Assembly (NCBI GenBank): GCA_021732005.1 | Contig: JAKFVT010000030.1 | Coordinates: 1-54,336 of the forward strand | Length of the DNA stretch: 54,336 nucleotides | Direction: 5' to 3' | Source of the DNA: Mycobacterium sp. | GTDB lineage: Bacteria; Actinomycetota; Actinomycetes; Mycobacteriales; Mycobacteriaceae | Shown here: positions 17,431 to 26,200 of the stretch, one piece after another | Layout of the letters: each line of letters begins with the position of its first letter | How positions within the stretch are numbered: position 1 is the stretch's first letter | Made by a program: the position numbers and the translations under genes | The notes under the pieces: model-generated | Told to the model about the DNA's origin: nothing | The model's database searches: none | Seen by the model: the letters and a program-made list of their open reading frames with translations, nothing else

Positions 17431-18822
17431 GTGGGCCAACCCCCGAAGCGTCACCATGCCATCGTCATCGGGGCCAGCATCGCAGGGCTGTGCGCTGCCC
17501 GTGTGCTGTCCGATCACTACGAGCGGGTGACCGTTTACGAACGCGACACCCTGCCCCCGCAACCCGCCCACCGCGGCGCGGTGCCCCAGGACCGGCACGT
17601 ACACATCCTGATGGCACGGGGTGCCCACGAGTTCGAAGCACTGTTTCCCGGTCTGCTCGACGACATGGTCGCCGCCGGGGTGGCCAAACTGGAGAACCGC
17701 CCCGACTGCATCCACTTCGGCGCCGCCGGCCATGTGCTGGGCACCGGGCATACTCTGCAGCGCGAGTTCACCGCCTACGTGCCCAGTCGCAAGCAGCTCG
17801 AGTGGCAGATCCGCCGACGTACCGCCGCCCTGCCAAACGTCGACATCGTGCAGCGCGACGTGAACGCGCCGCGATTCGACGGCGAGCGCCAATCGGTCAT
17901 CGGAGTCGAGTTGTCCGCACCCGGCGAGGACGAGTTCGTGGCCGCCGACCTCGTCGTGGATGCCTCCGGTCGCGGCACCCGGTTACCGTCGTGGCTGGAT
18001 GAGTGGGGGTTCGCCCGCCCCCGTGAACAGACCATCGATGTCGGAATCTGCTACGCCACACAGCAGTTGCGCATCCCCGACGGCCTGATCACCGAGAAGG
18101 TCGTAGTGGCAGGCGCATCGCGGCGCCAGCAGGCCGGGCTGGGCATGCTGTTCTACGAGGACGGCACCTGGGGCCTGACCACGTTCACCGTCAATCACGT
18201 CCCACCGCCGCAGACGCTGCCCGAGATACACCAGATCGCCGGCGAGGCGCTACCGGCACCGCTGGCTGCCGCGATTCGCCAGGGAGAACCCTTGGGCGAC
18301 ATCGCTTTCCACCGCTATCCCGTCAGCCGGTGGCGCCGGTACGACAAGCTTCGACGCTTCCCCGCCGGGATAGTGCCGATCGGTGACGCCGTCGCGAGTT
18401 TCAACCCGACCTACGGCCAGGGCATGACGATGACCGCGCTGCAGGCCGGCCATCTCCGCCGGCTGTTGGACTCCGGTACCGACGACCTGGCCTACGAACT
18501 GGCCCGCGCCACCGCTAAATCCACTTATCCCGTCTGGACGATGAACGCGATCGGCGACCTGACCCTGCACGGCACCGTGGGCTCGGCGCCGTGGTGGTAC
18601 CAGCCGGTCGGGTCGTTGTTCGATCAATTCCTCGGCGCCGCGGAGACCGACCGTGTTCTGGCGGAATGGTTTCTGCGCCGGTTCAGCCTGCTGGACAGTC
18701 TGTACATGGTTCCGCCCGCATCGATGATCGGCCGCGCGATCCGCCACAACATGTCGTCGTGGTGGGCGCAGAAGCGGGCTACCGCGCCAGCGCTCGATCC
18801 AGATCCGGTTCCAGGTAGATAA
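17431..18822 (+). CDS. FAD-dependent monooxygenase-like protein (Rv3254-like)
   Basis: 463 residues. The FAD dinucleotide fold is at the N-terminus (A-I-V-I-G-A-S-I-A-G-L), followed by an acidic residue ending strand 2 (V-Y-E-R-D). The second FAD motif is seen as G-I-V-P-I-G-D-A-V-A-S-F-N-P-T-Y-G-Q-G-M. This is the aromatic-hydroxylase-like/epoxidase-type flavoprotein fold. The substrate is unknown. GTG start at 17431. It runs opposite to both neighbours and its last 44 bases overlap the end of the CDF gene tail-to-tail. Confidence 0.8.
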   Translation: MGQPPKRHHAIVIGASIAGLCAARVLSDHYERVTVYERDTLPPQPAHRGAVPQDRHVHILMARGAHEFEALFPGLLDDMVAAGVAKLENRPDCIHFGAAGHVLGTGHTLQREFTAYVPSRKQLEWQIRRRTAALPNVDIVQRDVNAPRFDGERQSVIGVELSAPGEDEFVAADLVVDASGRGTRLPSWLDEWGFARPREQTIDVGICYATQQLRIPDGLITEKVVVAGASRRQQAGLGMLFYEDGTWGLTTFTVNHVPPPQTLPEIHQIAGEALPAPLAAAIRQGEPLGDIAFHRYPVSRWRRYDKLRRFPAGIVPIGDAVASFNPTYGQGMTMTALQAGHLRRLLDSGTDDLAYELARATAKSTYPVWTMNAIGDLTLHGTVGSAPWWYQPVGSLFDQFLGAAETDRVLAEWFLRRFSLLDSLYMVPPASMIGRAIRHNMSSWWAQKRATAPALDPDPVPGR

Positions 18823-19699
18823 CCCGCGCGGCGGGCACCGCCGAGCGCACCGCCGCCTCCGCGGCGTCGATGGTGACGGCCACCGTGGCCAGGTCGGTGT
18901 CGGGGGCCAACGCGATCTTGGCCCCGACGAGCATCTCCTCGGGACCCAGGTACTGGGTTCGGAGGTGGATGACCCGGTCGACGTTGGCGGTCTGCTCCAA
19001 GGCCGACTGGATCGCCCGGCATTCGTCGGGGGTGGCGCCCTCACCGATCAGCAGGCTGTGCATCTCGACCATCAGAATCACCGCGATTACACCGAGCAGC
19101 ACCCCGATCAAGAGGGTGCCGACGCCGTCCCAGACCGGATTGTCGGTGAGGATCGTCAAGCCCACGCCGGCCAGCGCGAACACCAGACCGATCAGGGCAC
19201 CGGTGTCCTCCAGCAGGACCACGGGCAGCTCGGGATTGCGCGACCGGCGGATGAACTGCCACCACGAGCTGTTGCCCTTCAACGGACGTGACTCCACCAT
19301 CGCGGTACGAAAGCTGTAGGACTCCAGGCCAATTGCCACCGCCAGAATCACCACCGCCACGATCGGCGAGGTCAGCGATTCGGGGTGGCCGATCTTGTGA
19401 TAGCCCTCGTACAGGGCGAAGACCGAGCCAAGGCTGAACAGCACCAGCGCCACGACGAATGAGTAGAAGTAGCGACTGCGGCCGTACCCGAACTGATGCA
19501 GGCTGTCGGCCTGCTTGCGGGCCTGGCGCTGACCGAACAGCAACAACCCCTGGTTCGACGTGTCGGCCACCGAGTGCACCGACTCGGCGAGCATCGAGGA
19601 GCTGCCGGTGATCAGGAACCCGACGAATTTCGCGACCGCGATGCCCGCGTTGGCGGCCAGCGCCGCGAGGATCGCCTTGGTGCTGCCCTCGGTCGACAT
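18779..19699 (-). CDS. cation diffusion facilitator transporter
   Basis: 306 residues with about six membrane helices. The metal-site helix motifs S-V-H-S-V-A-D (H-x3-D, helix II) and L-L-E-D-T-G-A (D-containing helix V) are typical of CDF (ZitB/FieF-like) divalent cation exporters. The cytoplasmic C-terminal ferredoxin-like domain ends the protein. It likely exports Zn2+ or a similar metal in exchange for protons. It is not between these genes in M. tuberculosis. It precedes nothing co-oriented downstream: the 3' end overlaps the FAD gene. Confidence 0.85.
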   Translation of the reverse strand: MSTEGSTKAILAALAANAGIAVAKFVGFLITGSSSMLAESVHSVADTSNQGLLLFGQRQARKQADSLHQFGYGRSRYFYSFVVALVLFSLGSVFALYEGYHKIGHPESLTSPIVAVVILAVAIGLESYSFRTAMVESRPLKGNSSWWQFIRRSRNPELPVVLLEDTGALIGLVFALAGVGLTILTDNPVWDGVGTLLIGVLLGVIAVILMVEMHSLLIGEGATPDECRAIQSALEQTANVDRVIHLRTQYLGPEEMLVGAKIALAPDTDLATVAVTIDAAEAAVRSAVPAARVIYLEPDLDRALAR

Positions 19700-19725
19700 A
19701 CGGTGTCCTCCCCAGGCTCAGTTAC

Positions 19726-20952
19726 TCAAAGGCCAACCGTAGCCCGGAACAACCGGGAGGGCGAAGTCGCCTCCAGGCGGATCGGACCGTCGTCGGCGGC
19801 CACCCATGCGGCGGACCCGCGATTGAGCTCCACCACATCCGACTTCGCGCGTACAAGCACTGAACCTTCGGTGCAGACCAGGATCTGGGGACCGTCGTGC
19901 CGCGACGGGGCGTCGATCTCGTGGCCGAGGTTCTCACCGTCGAGCATCAGGATGCAGGTGGCGAACTCCTGCGCGGGCGTTTCGTAGACCAGCTCGATGC
20001 CCTCGCGGTGAGTGGGTGCGCGCAGCATCGTCTCGTCGGCAGGCCTGAAGTCCAGCACGCGCAAGAGCTCGGGCACGTCGACGTGCTTGGGAGTAAGGCC
20101 ACCGCGAAGCACGTTGTCGGAGTTGGCCATCACCTCCATCCCCATGCCGTGGATGTAACTGTGCAGGTTGCCTGCCGGCATGAAGATCGCCTCACCGGGC
20201 GCCAGCGTGATCCGGTTGAGCAGCATGGCCGCCAGCACACCGGCATCACCGGGATAGCGCTCCCCCAGCTCCAGCAGCGTCTTGGCTTCATCATCGAATT
20301 CCGTTGCGCCGGAGCGCATATAATCGACCGCACCATCCAGGACGGCGGGAATCAGCACGTCCAGGTCGGGCTGCGGTGCGGTGATCCAGGTGGTGAACAG
20401 GGCGCGCAGACCGTCGGCGTCGGGCTGGCCGCGCAGCAGTCCGATGAACGGATCGAGTTCCGGCACCGCCAGGGCACGCATCAGATCGACCGAACGCGCG
20501 GCCGGCCGGAAGCCACCGAGCGCGTGGAATTCGCTGAGCGCGACCAAGAGTTCGGGCTTGTGGTTACGGTCGCGATAGTTGCGGATCGGCGAGTTGAGCG
20601 GCACGCCCAGACGGTCTTCGCGCACGTAACCTTCGACGGCCTGCTCCGCGCTGGGATGGGCTTGCAGCGACAGCGGCTCTTCGGCGGCCAGCACCTTCAC
20701 CAGCAGAGGCAGCACGTCACCGTACCGACCGCGTACGGCGGGCCCCAACTGGCCGTCGGGATCGGCTCGCACCGCGTCGAGCAACGACGTCTCGCCGTCT
20801 GCGGTCTCCAACCACGCCGGATCCCCCGGATGGGCACCCAGCCACAGCTCGGCTTCGGGATGCGCTGTTGGCGAAGGCCTTCCGGTGAACTCCGCGATGG
20901 CTGTCCGAGATCCCCATGCGTAGGTGCGTATTGCACCACGTAGCAATTCCAC
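19726..20952 (-). CDS. manA: mannose-6-phosphate isomerase
   Basis: 408 residues, type I PMI. Zinc and active-site segments are visible: L-Q-A-H-P-S, N-H-K-P-E-L, and M-E-V-M-A-N-S-D-N-V-L-R-G-G. It interconverts fructose-6-P and mannose-6-P, entering the GDP-mannose pathway for PIMs, LAM and mannosylated proteins. The GTG at 20952 gives the conserved V-E-L-L-R-G-A start and lies 7 nt after the SIS-like gene. Order pmmA - SIS-like - manA is that of M. tuberculosis. Confidence 0.93.
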   Translation of the reverse strand: MELLRGAIRTYAWGSRTAIAEFTGRPSPTAHPEAELWLGAHPGDPAWLETADGETSLLDAVRADPDGQLGPAVRGRYGDVLPLLVKVLAAEEPLSLQAHPSAEQAVEGYVREDRLGVPLNSPIRNYRDRNHKPELLVALSEFHALGGFRPAARSVDLMRALAVPELDPFIGLLRGQPDADGLRALFTTWITAPQPDLDVLIPAVLDGAVDYMRSGATEFDDEAKTLLELGERYPGDAGVLAAMLLNRITLAPGEAIFMPAGNLHSYIHGMGMEVMANSDNVLRGGLTPKHVDVPELLRVLDFRPADETMLRAPTHREGIELVYETPAQEFATCILMLDGENLGHEIDAPSRHDGPQILVCTEGSVLVRAKSDVVELNRGSAAWVAADDGPIRLEATSPSRLFRATVGL

Positions 20953-20959
20953 TGGGACG

Positions 20960-22036
20960 TTATCCCCCCACCAATCTGAGATAAACCGCGGCCATCTGCA
21001 ATCGCACGGCCAGCGTGGCGAGCTGTTGTTCGGCTCGCCCGGTCGGGGCCGGAACCGACCCCCCCTCCCCGATGTCTTGCGCCCCAACCAGGTCGACGTC
21101 ATCGAAACCACTCACGCGCGCGGCGAGCATCGAGCGTTCGGCGTTCAGGGTCAAAGCCAGCACCTTCGGGCCCCTCGACAGCGGACCGTCGAGCTCCTCG
21201 TCATGGAACAACGCGTCCACCGGATCGCCGAATTGATGTGCGATGCCAGTACGTAACGCGACCAGCGCATCGGACAGTCCGGCCGCGGCGACGGCCTGGC
21301 CGGCCAGCCGCAGTAACACCGTCGCGGCGTACCGGGCCAGGCCCAGGGTGGCCGCACCATCACCGGCGAGCACCACCTGCCTGCCGGACATCCGCTCGGC
21401 CAGCGCCTTCGCCGGATTGGTGACCACGTCGCGACTTGCGCTGTTGCGCAACGCCTCGGCGTCGAGCTCGTCGGCCAGGGTGGTCAGATCGGTCTGCAGT
21501 GCCGGGTCGACAGCCTGCATCGTCGCCAGGCCGGCCGCGAGGTAGCGGCTCAACCCGAATTCGTCGGGCGTCCGCAACCGGGGCTCGAGCACCGCGGTAC
21601 GTCCAGCGGTGGCGTCGCGCAGCGGGCCCTCGTACGGCGCGGCGACGACCACACGGGCGCCGCGGCGTACCGCTATCGCCGCGGCGGACACCAGCGCCGG
21701 ATCCCCGGCGTCATCGCCGGCCACGACGAGAACGTCGAGCGGGCCGATCCAGGGCGGAGATTCGGCCGCCACCACGATCGGCTCCCCGGCGATTCCGCCG
21801 AGGGTCGCGGCCAGCATCGAGCCGGCGCTCTCGGCCGCGCCGCGGGCGGCGACCCAGACGACGGTGCGCGGCCGATAGTCGGCGGCCAGGAGTGCCAATT
21901 CGCCCTCGTCCACGGCGGCCGCGGTCGCGCGTACCTGAGCGCCCGCCATCGCGGCGGCCCGCAAGAGTCCGTCGCGGTCGGCTTCCAGGAGGCCCTCGGT
22001 GTCGTCGAGGTCGATGGTGGCATGTGCCGCGCTCAT
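20960..22036 (-). CDS. SIS-domain-like protein between pmmA and manA (Rv3256c-like)
   Basis: 358 residues, cytosolic, very rich in Ala/Leu/Asp. Strands such as V-L-V-V-A-G-D-D-A-G-D and R-V-V-V-A-A-P-Y-E-G-P fit a phosphosugar isomerase (SIS) fold, like the C-terminal phosphoglucose/phosphomannose isomerase-type proteins found next to actinobacterial mannose genes (TobH-like). Its ATG overlaps the pmmA stop by 4 nt. A role in mannose phosphate metabolism is inferred from location; no catalytic residue was identified. Confidence 0.7.
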   Translation of the reverse strand: MSAAHATIDLDDTEGLLEADRDGLLRAAAMAGAQVRATAAAVDEGELALLAADYRPRTVVWVAARGAAESAGSMLAATLGGIAGEPIVVAAESPPWIGPLDVLVVAGDDAGDPALVSAAAIAVRRGARVVVAAPYEGPLRDATAGRTAVLEPRLRTPDEFGLSRYLAAGLATMQAVDPALQTDLTTLADELDAEALRNSASRDVVTNPAKALAERMSGRQVVLAGDGAATLGLARYAATVLLRLAGQAVAAAGLSDALVALRTGIAHQFGDPVDALFHDEELDGPLSRGPKVLALTLNAERSMLAARVSGFDDVDLVGAQDIGEGGSVPAPTGRAEQQLATLAVRLQMAAVYLRLVGG

Positions 22037-23424
22037 GGCGCCGCCCCGGCCGGCTGGGCGGCGATGTCCTCGGAAACGCGGCGGACGATCTCCTCGATCT
22101 CCTGCGCGCTGCGCGCTTCGACGTTGAGGCGCAACAGCGGTTCGGTGTTGGAGGTGCGCAGGTTGAACCAGGCACCCTCACCGAGGTCGACCGTGACCCC
22201 GTCGAGATGGTCCAGCGAAACAGTCTCCTGCCCAAAGGCTTTGAGAACAGACTCGACGCACGCCGGCGCGTCGGCCACCCGGAAGTTGATCTCGCCGGAG
22301 GCCTCGTAGCGCTGGTAGTTCGCCATCAGTTCCGACAGCGGCCGGTCTTGTTCACCCAGCGCGGCCAGCACATGCAGGGCGGCCAGCATGCCCGAGTCCG
22401 CACCCCAGAAGTCGCGGAAGTAATAGTGCGCCGAATGTTCACCACCGAAGATCGCTCCGGTGTCGGCCATCAGAGCCTTGATATACGAGTGCCCGACGCG
22501 CGAGCGCAGCGGCGTTCCGCCCCGTTCGACGACCAATTCGGGCACTGCGCGTGACGTGATCAGATTATGGATGACGGTGGCGCCGATCTCCCGGGAGAGT
22601 TCGCGGCCGGCGACCAGCGCGGTGACCGCCGACGGCGAAACGGGGCCACCGCGTTCGTCGACGACGAAACACCGGTCGGCATCGCCGTCGAACGCCAGCC
22701 CGATATCGGCACCCGTCTCCACCACGAACTTCTGCAGGTCGACCAGATTGGCCGGCTCCAGCGGATTGGCTTCATGGTTGGGGAACGAACCGTCGAGTTC
22801 GAAGTACAGCGGCAGCACCGTCAGCGACTCGATGGCCCCGAGGACCGCCGGGGTGGTGTGGCCGGCCATGCCGTTGCCTGCGTCGACCGCGACCCGCAGT
22901 GGCCGCAAGCCGGCGACGTCGACCAGCGAGCGGAGGAACTGTCCGTAGTCGGCGAGCACATCTTGATCGCGCACCTGCCCATGCGGCCCGTCGTAGCCAG
23001 GGACTCCGGCGATCACTTCGTCGCGGATGACTGCCAGTCCGGTGTCCTCCCCGACCGGCTTGGCCCCGGCGCGGCACAGTTTGATGCCGTTGTAGGCGGC
23101 CGGATTATGGCTCGCGGTGAACATGGCGCCCGCGCAGTCCAGGAAACCGGACGCGAAGTAGAGCTGATCGGTGGAGGCCAGCCCGATCCGCACCACATCG
23201 AGACCCTGGGCGGTGACGCCGTCGGCGAAAGCCGCGGCGAGCACCGGCGAGCTTTCGCGCATGTCGTAACCGATCGCGATCCGGTCGCCGCCCTCGTCGC
23301 GAATCAGGCGGGCGAATGCGGCGGCGACATCGGAAACGAACGCGTCGTCGATCTCTTGCCCGACCAGACCGCGCACGTCATAAGCCTTGATCACACGGCG
23401 AACCGCGTCGGCGGGCCTCGACAT
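22033..23424 (-). CDS. pmmA: phosphomannomutase
   Basis: 463 residues, alpha-D-phosphohexomutase family. The phosphoserine loop is T-A-S-H-N-P with Ser105; the Mg2+ loop is D-G-D-A-D-R; the sugar-binding loop is G-G-E-H-S-A-H; the C-terminal phosphate loop is R-T-S-N-T-E-P. It converts mannose-6-P to mannose-1-P for GDP-mannose synthesis. AGGAG lies 7 nt upstream of the ATG. A TAGGCT box at 23466-23461 suggests a promoter with a leader of about 30 nt. First gene of pmmA - SIS-like - manA. Confidence 0.94.
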   Translation of the reverse strand: MSRPADAVRRVIKAYDVRGLVGQEIDDAFVSDVAAAFARLIRDEGGDRIAIGYDMRESSPVLAAAFADGVTAQGLDVVRIGLASTDQLYFASGFLDCAGAMFTASHNPAAYNGIKLCRAGAKPVGEDTGLAVIRDEVIAGVPGYDGPHGQVRDQDVLADYGQFLRSLVDVAGLRPLRVAVDAGNGMAGHTTPAVLGAIESLTVLPLYFELDGSFPNHEANPLEPANLVDLQKFVVETGADIGLAFDGDADRCFVVDERGGPVSPSAVTALVAGRELSREIGATVIHNLITSRAVPELVVERGGTPLRSRVGHSYIKALMADTGAIFGGEHSAHYYFRDFWGADSGMLAALHVLAALGEQDRPLSELMANYQRYEASGEINFRVADAPACVESVLKAFGQETVSLDHLDGVTVDLGEGAWFNLRTSNTEPLLRLNVEARSAQEIEEIVRRVSEDIAAQPAGAAP

Positions 23425-23501
23425 GACAGATCTCCTGACCGAGAGGGACTCTTGGCCGCCAGCCTATCTGTTCCGGGCCCCCGGCAACGGCGGCTATCGG
23501 G

Positions 23502-23927
23502 TCAGTCGGTGGGGTCCGGCAGTACCCGCAGGTGCCCACGGCGGCGGCCGGCGGTCGTCGGTCGATGCGCAGCCGCCGGCATCATCGGAGTTCCGGTCGC
23601 GGGCGCATGCGCGGCGCCGCTGGGATCGGAGAACCCGGCGATCGGGGATCGCGCCGGCAACTCGCGGCCTTCCCGGACAGCATCGGCGAGAGCGACCAGG
23701 TCATCCTCGTCGGGGAACTCCGGCAGCGGCCCGGCGTGGCGAACCAACTCCCAACCGCGCGGGGCGGTGATCCGGGTGGCATGGGTGATGCACAGGTCCC
23801 ACGAATGCGGTTCGCGGGAGATTGCCAGTGGCCCGACGACCGCAGTCGAGTCGGAGTAGACGAACGTCAGCGTCGCCACCGCATAATGGGGGCATCCAGG
23901 CCGGCAGCAGCGACGAGGAACATTCAC
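23502..23927 (-). CDS. DUF3499 family protein (Rv3258c-like)
   Basis: 141 residues. The conserved N-terminus V-N-V-P-R-R-C-C-R-P-G-C with a further C-I-T-H downstream suggests a small Cys/His metal site; A-V-A-T-L-T-F-V-Y is the hallmark of DUF3499. The C-terminal third is Pro/Ala-rich and probably disordered. Function unknown; nearly always next to pmmA in actinobacteria. GTG 23927 is preferred over ATG 23951 because a TAGCCT box lies 7 nt upstream, the leaderless layout; neither start has a ribosome site. Confidence 0.78.
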   Translation of the reverse strand: MNVPRRCCRPGCPHYAVATLTFVYSDSTAVVGPLAISREPHSWDLCITHATRITAPRGWELVRHAGPLPEFPDEDDLVALADAVREGRELPARSPIAGFSDPSGAAHAPATGTPMMPAAAHRPTTAGRRRGHLRVLPDPTD

Positions 23928-23934
23928 GTCCGTG

Positions 23935-24010
23935 AGGCTATCGCGGTTCATTCACAGGTTGCCGGGGGACACGCGCAGCCGCCGGGCGGCCGATTCACAA
24001 CCGTTACGAT
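23935..24010. promoter_or_regulatory. divergent leaderless promoters for DUF3499 and Rv3259-like genes
   Basis: Minus strand: TAGCCT (23940-23935) ends 7 nt before GTG 23927. Plus strand: TACGAT (24005-24010) ends 7 nt before GTG 24018. Both are -10-like TANNNT boxes at the spacing expected of leaderless starts, within a shared 90-bp divergent region. Confidence 0.45.
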
Positions 24011-24017
24011 CACATCC

Positions 24018-24512
24018 GTGGCCGATTCCCGCAGCTCCCGGCGAGGTGGCCGATCCGGTGGCAGCCCGGGGTCGCGCCGGGGGCGTGAGATGCGGGGTCC
24101 ATTGCTGCCGCCGACGGTGCCGGGGTGGCGCAGCCGCGCGGAGCGGTTCGACATGGCGGTGCTGGAAGCCTATGAGCCGATCGAGCGGCGTTGGCAGCAA
24201 CGGCTCACCGGTCTGGACGTTGCCGTCGACGAGATCCCGCGCATCGCGCCGAAGGATCCGGACAGTGTGCAGTGGCCCGCAGAAGTGGTGGCCGACGGGC
24301 CGATCGCGCTGGCCCGGCTGATCCCAGCCGGAGTGGACGTTCGCGGAAACTCGACACGCGCCCGAATTGTGCTGTTTCGCAAGCCGATCGAGCGCCGGGC
24401 CAAGGACTCGATCGATCTGACCGATCTTCTGCACGAGATTCTGGTGGCGCAGGTGGCCACCTATCTCGGGGTCGAGCCGTCGGTCATCGACCCGTCCATT
24501 GACGACGACTGA
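24018..24512 (+). CDS. metallopeptidase-like family protein (Rv3259-like)
   Basis: 164 residues. An Arg/Ser/Gly-rich N-terminus (about 1-30) is followed by M-R-G-P-L-L-P-P-x-V-P and a compact domain ending T-D-L-L-H-E-I-L-V-A-Q-V. The family belongs to the zincin-like metallopeptidases (DUF1025), whose catalytic helix is H-E-x2-H. Here only H-E-I-L-V is present, so the second metal-binding His is absent and peptidase activity is doubtful. GTG start supported by a leaderless-type TACGAT box. It sits between the DUF3499 gene and whiB2 as in M. tuberculosis. Confidence 0.75.
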   Translation: MADSRSSRRGGRSGGSPGSRRGREMRGPLLPPTVPGWRSRAERFDMAVLEAYEPIERRWQQRLTGLDVAVDEIPRIAPKDPDSVQWPAEVVADGPIALARLIPAGVDVRGNSTRARIVLFRKPIERRAKDSIDLTDLLHEILVAQVATYLGVEPSVIDPSIDDD

Positions 24513-24539
24513 GTCGGATACTCCGACCAGCGGTCGTCG

Positions 24540-24899
24540 TCAGATGATGCCGCGCTTGAGGCGACGGCGCTCCCGCTCGGAGAGTCCGCCCCAGATACCG
24601 AAGCGCTCATCGTTGGCCAAGGCGTACTCAAGGCACGACTCGCGGACCTCGCAGCCCAAGCAAATACGCTTGGCCTCGCGGGTGGAACCGCCCTTCTCGG
24701 GGAAGAACGCTTCGGGATCGGTCTGCGCGCACAGCGCGCGTTCCTGCCACTGGTCTTCTTCATCGGCCGAATCCGGCGTCGCATCGATGATCGGGTCTGG
24801 CACCAAACTCAAGTGAGCGCGTGCCATTACCCCCATCGTCTGCGAACCGGTAATGGACTGCGGCAACCCCATCGTGCCGAACACGTGCTCATAGGACAT
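24540..24899 (-). CDS. whiB2: WhiB-family iron-sulfur regulator WhiB2/WhmD
   Basis: 119 residues. Four conserved cysteines C57, C80, C83, C89 ligate a [4Fe-4S] cluster; the beta-turn G-I-W-G-G is at 101-105 and the basic tail R-R-R-L-K-R-G-I-I is the DNA-binding end. WhmD of M. smegmatis controls septation and is essential. The start M-S-Y-E is the WhmD one and is preceded by AGGAGG six bases upstream. Convergent with the Rv3259-like gene and divergent from fbiA across a 299-bp gap. Confidence 0.95.
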   Translation of the reverse strand: MSYEHVFGTMGLPQSITGSQTMGVMARAHLSLVPDPIIDATPDSADEEDQWQERALCAQTDPEAFFPEKGGSTREAKRICLGCEVRESCLEYALANDERFGIWGGLSERERRRLKRGII

Positions 24900-25198
24900 T
24901 TCCGCCTCCTCACCTGGTTTCGTAGATCTTTTGCATGTCGCCCACTATTGAAGTGTGCCCAACTCGTTCGAACACTTGGTCGAATCGCGGTCTGGGACAC
25001 CGAAACCGGCTGGTCCGACCGGGAAATGACACTGATGTGATTAGACACTCATGCAGTGGCCCGGTCAAGCGATTGAACCGAAATTAATACCATTTCCCTT
25101 GGATAATTCGGCGAGTCGATGCCCCGGCGTGTCTCGACAGTGACGCGATCGTGACCGCGTTCGTCGCCGAAAAGGCCGACCGCCTAGTGTCGATCGGT
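24900..25198. promoter_or_regulatory. whiB2-fbiA divergent region
   Basis: About 300 bp without a gene. A TAGTGT box at 25185-25190 ends 8 nt before the fbiA GTG and probably drives a leaderless fbiA-fbiB message. The whiB2 side has a good ribosome site, so it must have a leader. The whiB2 promoter itself was not confidently placed; the AT-richer stretch 25073-25107 is the most likely control segment. Confidence 0.45.
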
Positions 25199-26200
25199 GT
25201 GAAGATCACCGTTCTGGTCGGCGGCGTCGGGGGTGCCCGCTTCCTGCTGGGCGTACAGCGATTGCTCGGCCTGGGCCAGTTCACCGGCCAGATATCCGGA
25301 GCCACAGGCGATCTTGATCACGCGCTGACCGCCGTGGTCAACATCGGCGATGACGCTTGGATGCACGGTGTGCGCATCTGCCCCGACCTCGACACCTGCA
25401 TGTACACCTTAGGTGGAGGTATCGACCCCGAGCGCGGCTGGGGACATCGCAACGAGACGTGGCACGCGAAAGAAGAATTGGCGGCCTACGGCGTGCAACC
25501 CGATTGGTTCGGCCTGGGCGACCGCGATCTCGCCACCCATCTGGTGCGTAGTCAGATGCTGCGTGCGGGATATCCCCTCTCGCAGGTGACCGAGGCCCTG
25601 TGCCACCGCTGGCAGCCGGGGGCCACGCTCCTGCCGGCCAGTGACGACCGGTGCGAAACCCACGTCGTGATCGACGATCCCGACACCGGTGACCGCAAGG
25701 CCATCCACTTCCAGGAGTGGTGGGTGCGCTACCGGGCCAAGGTGGCCACTCACAGTTTCGCGTTCGTGGGGTCCGAAAACGCCACTGCCGGGCCCGGTGT
25801 CGTCGACGCGATCGCCGAAGCCGACGTCGTCATGCTCGCCCCCTCGAACCCGGTGGTGAGCATCGGCGCAATCCTCGCCATCCCGGGTGTTCGCGCCGCG
25901 CTGCGCTCCACACCCGCCCCGGTCGTCGGCTACTCCCCCATCATCGGCGGAAAGCCGTTGCGCGGCATGGCCGACGAATGCCTATCGGTGATCGGAGTCG
26001 AAACCTCCTCGCACGCCGTCGCCCACCACTACGGCGCACGCTCGGCAACCGGAATCCTGGACTACTGGCTGGTGTCCGAAGGCGATCACGCCGACATACC
26101 CGGACTGACGGTGCACTCGATACCGCTGCTGATGTCCGATCCGGCGGCCACCGCCGAAATGGTGCGCGTCGGGCTCGAATTGGCGGGCGTCACCCCGTGA
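25199..26200 (+). CDS. fbiA: F420 biosynthesis transferase FbiA (CofD)
   Basis: 333 residues. The CofD signature is at the N-terminus: [14 protein letters not shown]. The D-D-A-W-M-H-G and S-N-P-V-V-S-I motifs line the FO and phosphate sites. It transfers the phospho-enolpyruvate/lactyl moiety to FO, giving (dehydro)F420-0. GTG at 25199 is chosen over the ORF extension to 25151 because it matches the known start and has a leaderless-type promoter box. It overlaps fbiB by GTGA. Confidence 0.95.
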   Translation: MKITVLVGGVGGARFLLGVQRLLGLGQFTGQISGATGDLDHALTAVVNIGDDAWMHGVRICPDLDTCMYTLGGGIDPERGWGHRNETWHAKEELAAYGVQPDWFGLGDRDLATHLVRSQMLRAGYPLSQVTEALCHRWQPGATLLPASDDRCETHVVIDDPDTGDRKAIHFQEWWVRYRAKVATHSFAFVGSENATAGPGVVDAIAEADVVMLAPSNPVVSIGAILAIPGVRAALRSTPAPVVGYSPIIGGKPLRGMADECLSVIGVETSSHAVAHHYGARSATGILDYWLVSEGDHADIPGLTVHSIPLLMSDPAATAEMVRVGLELAGVTP

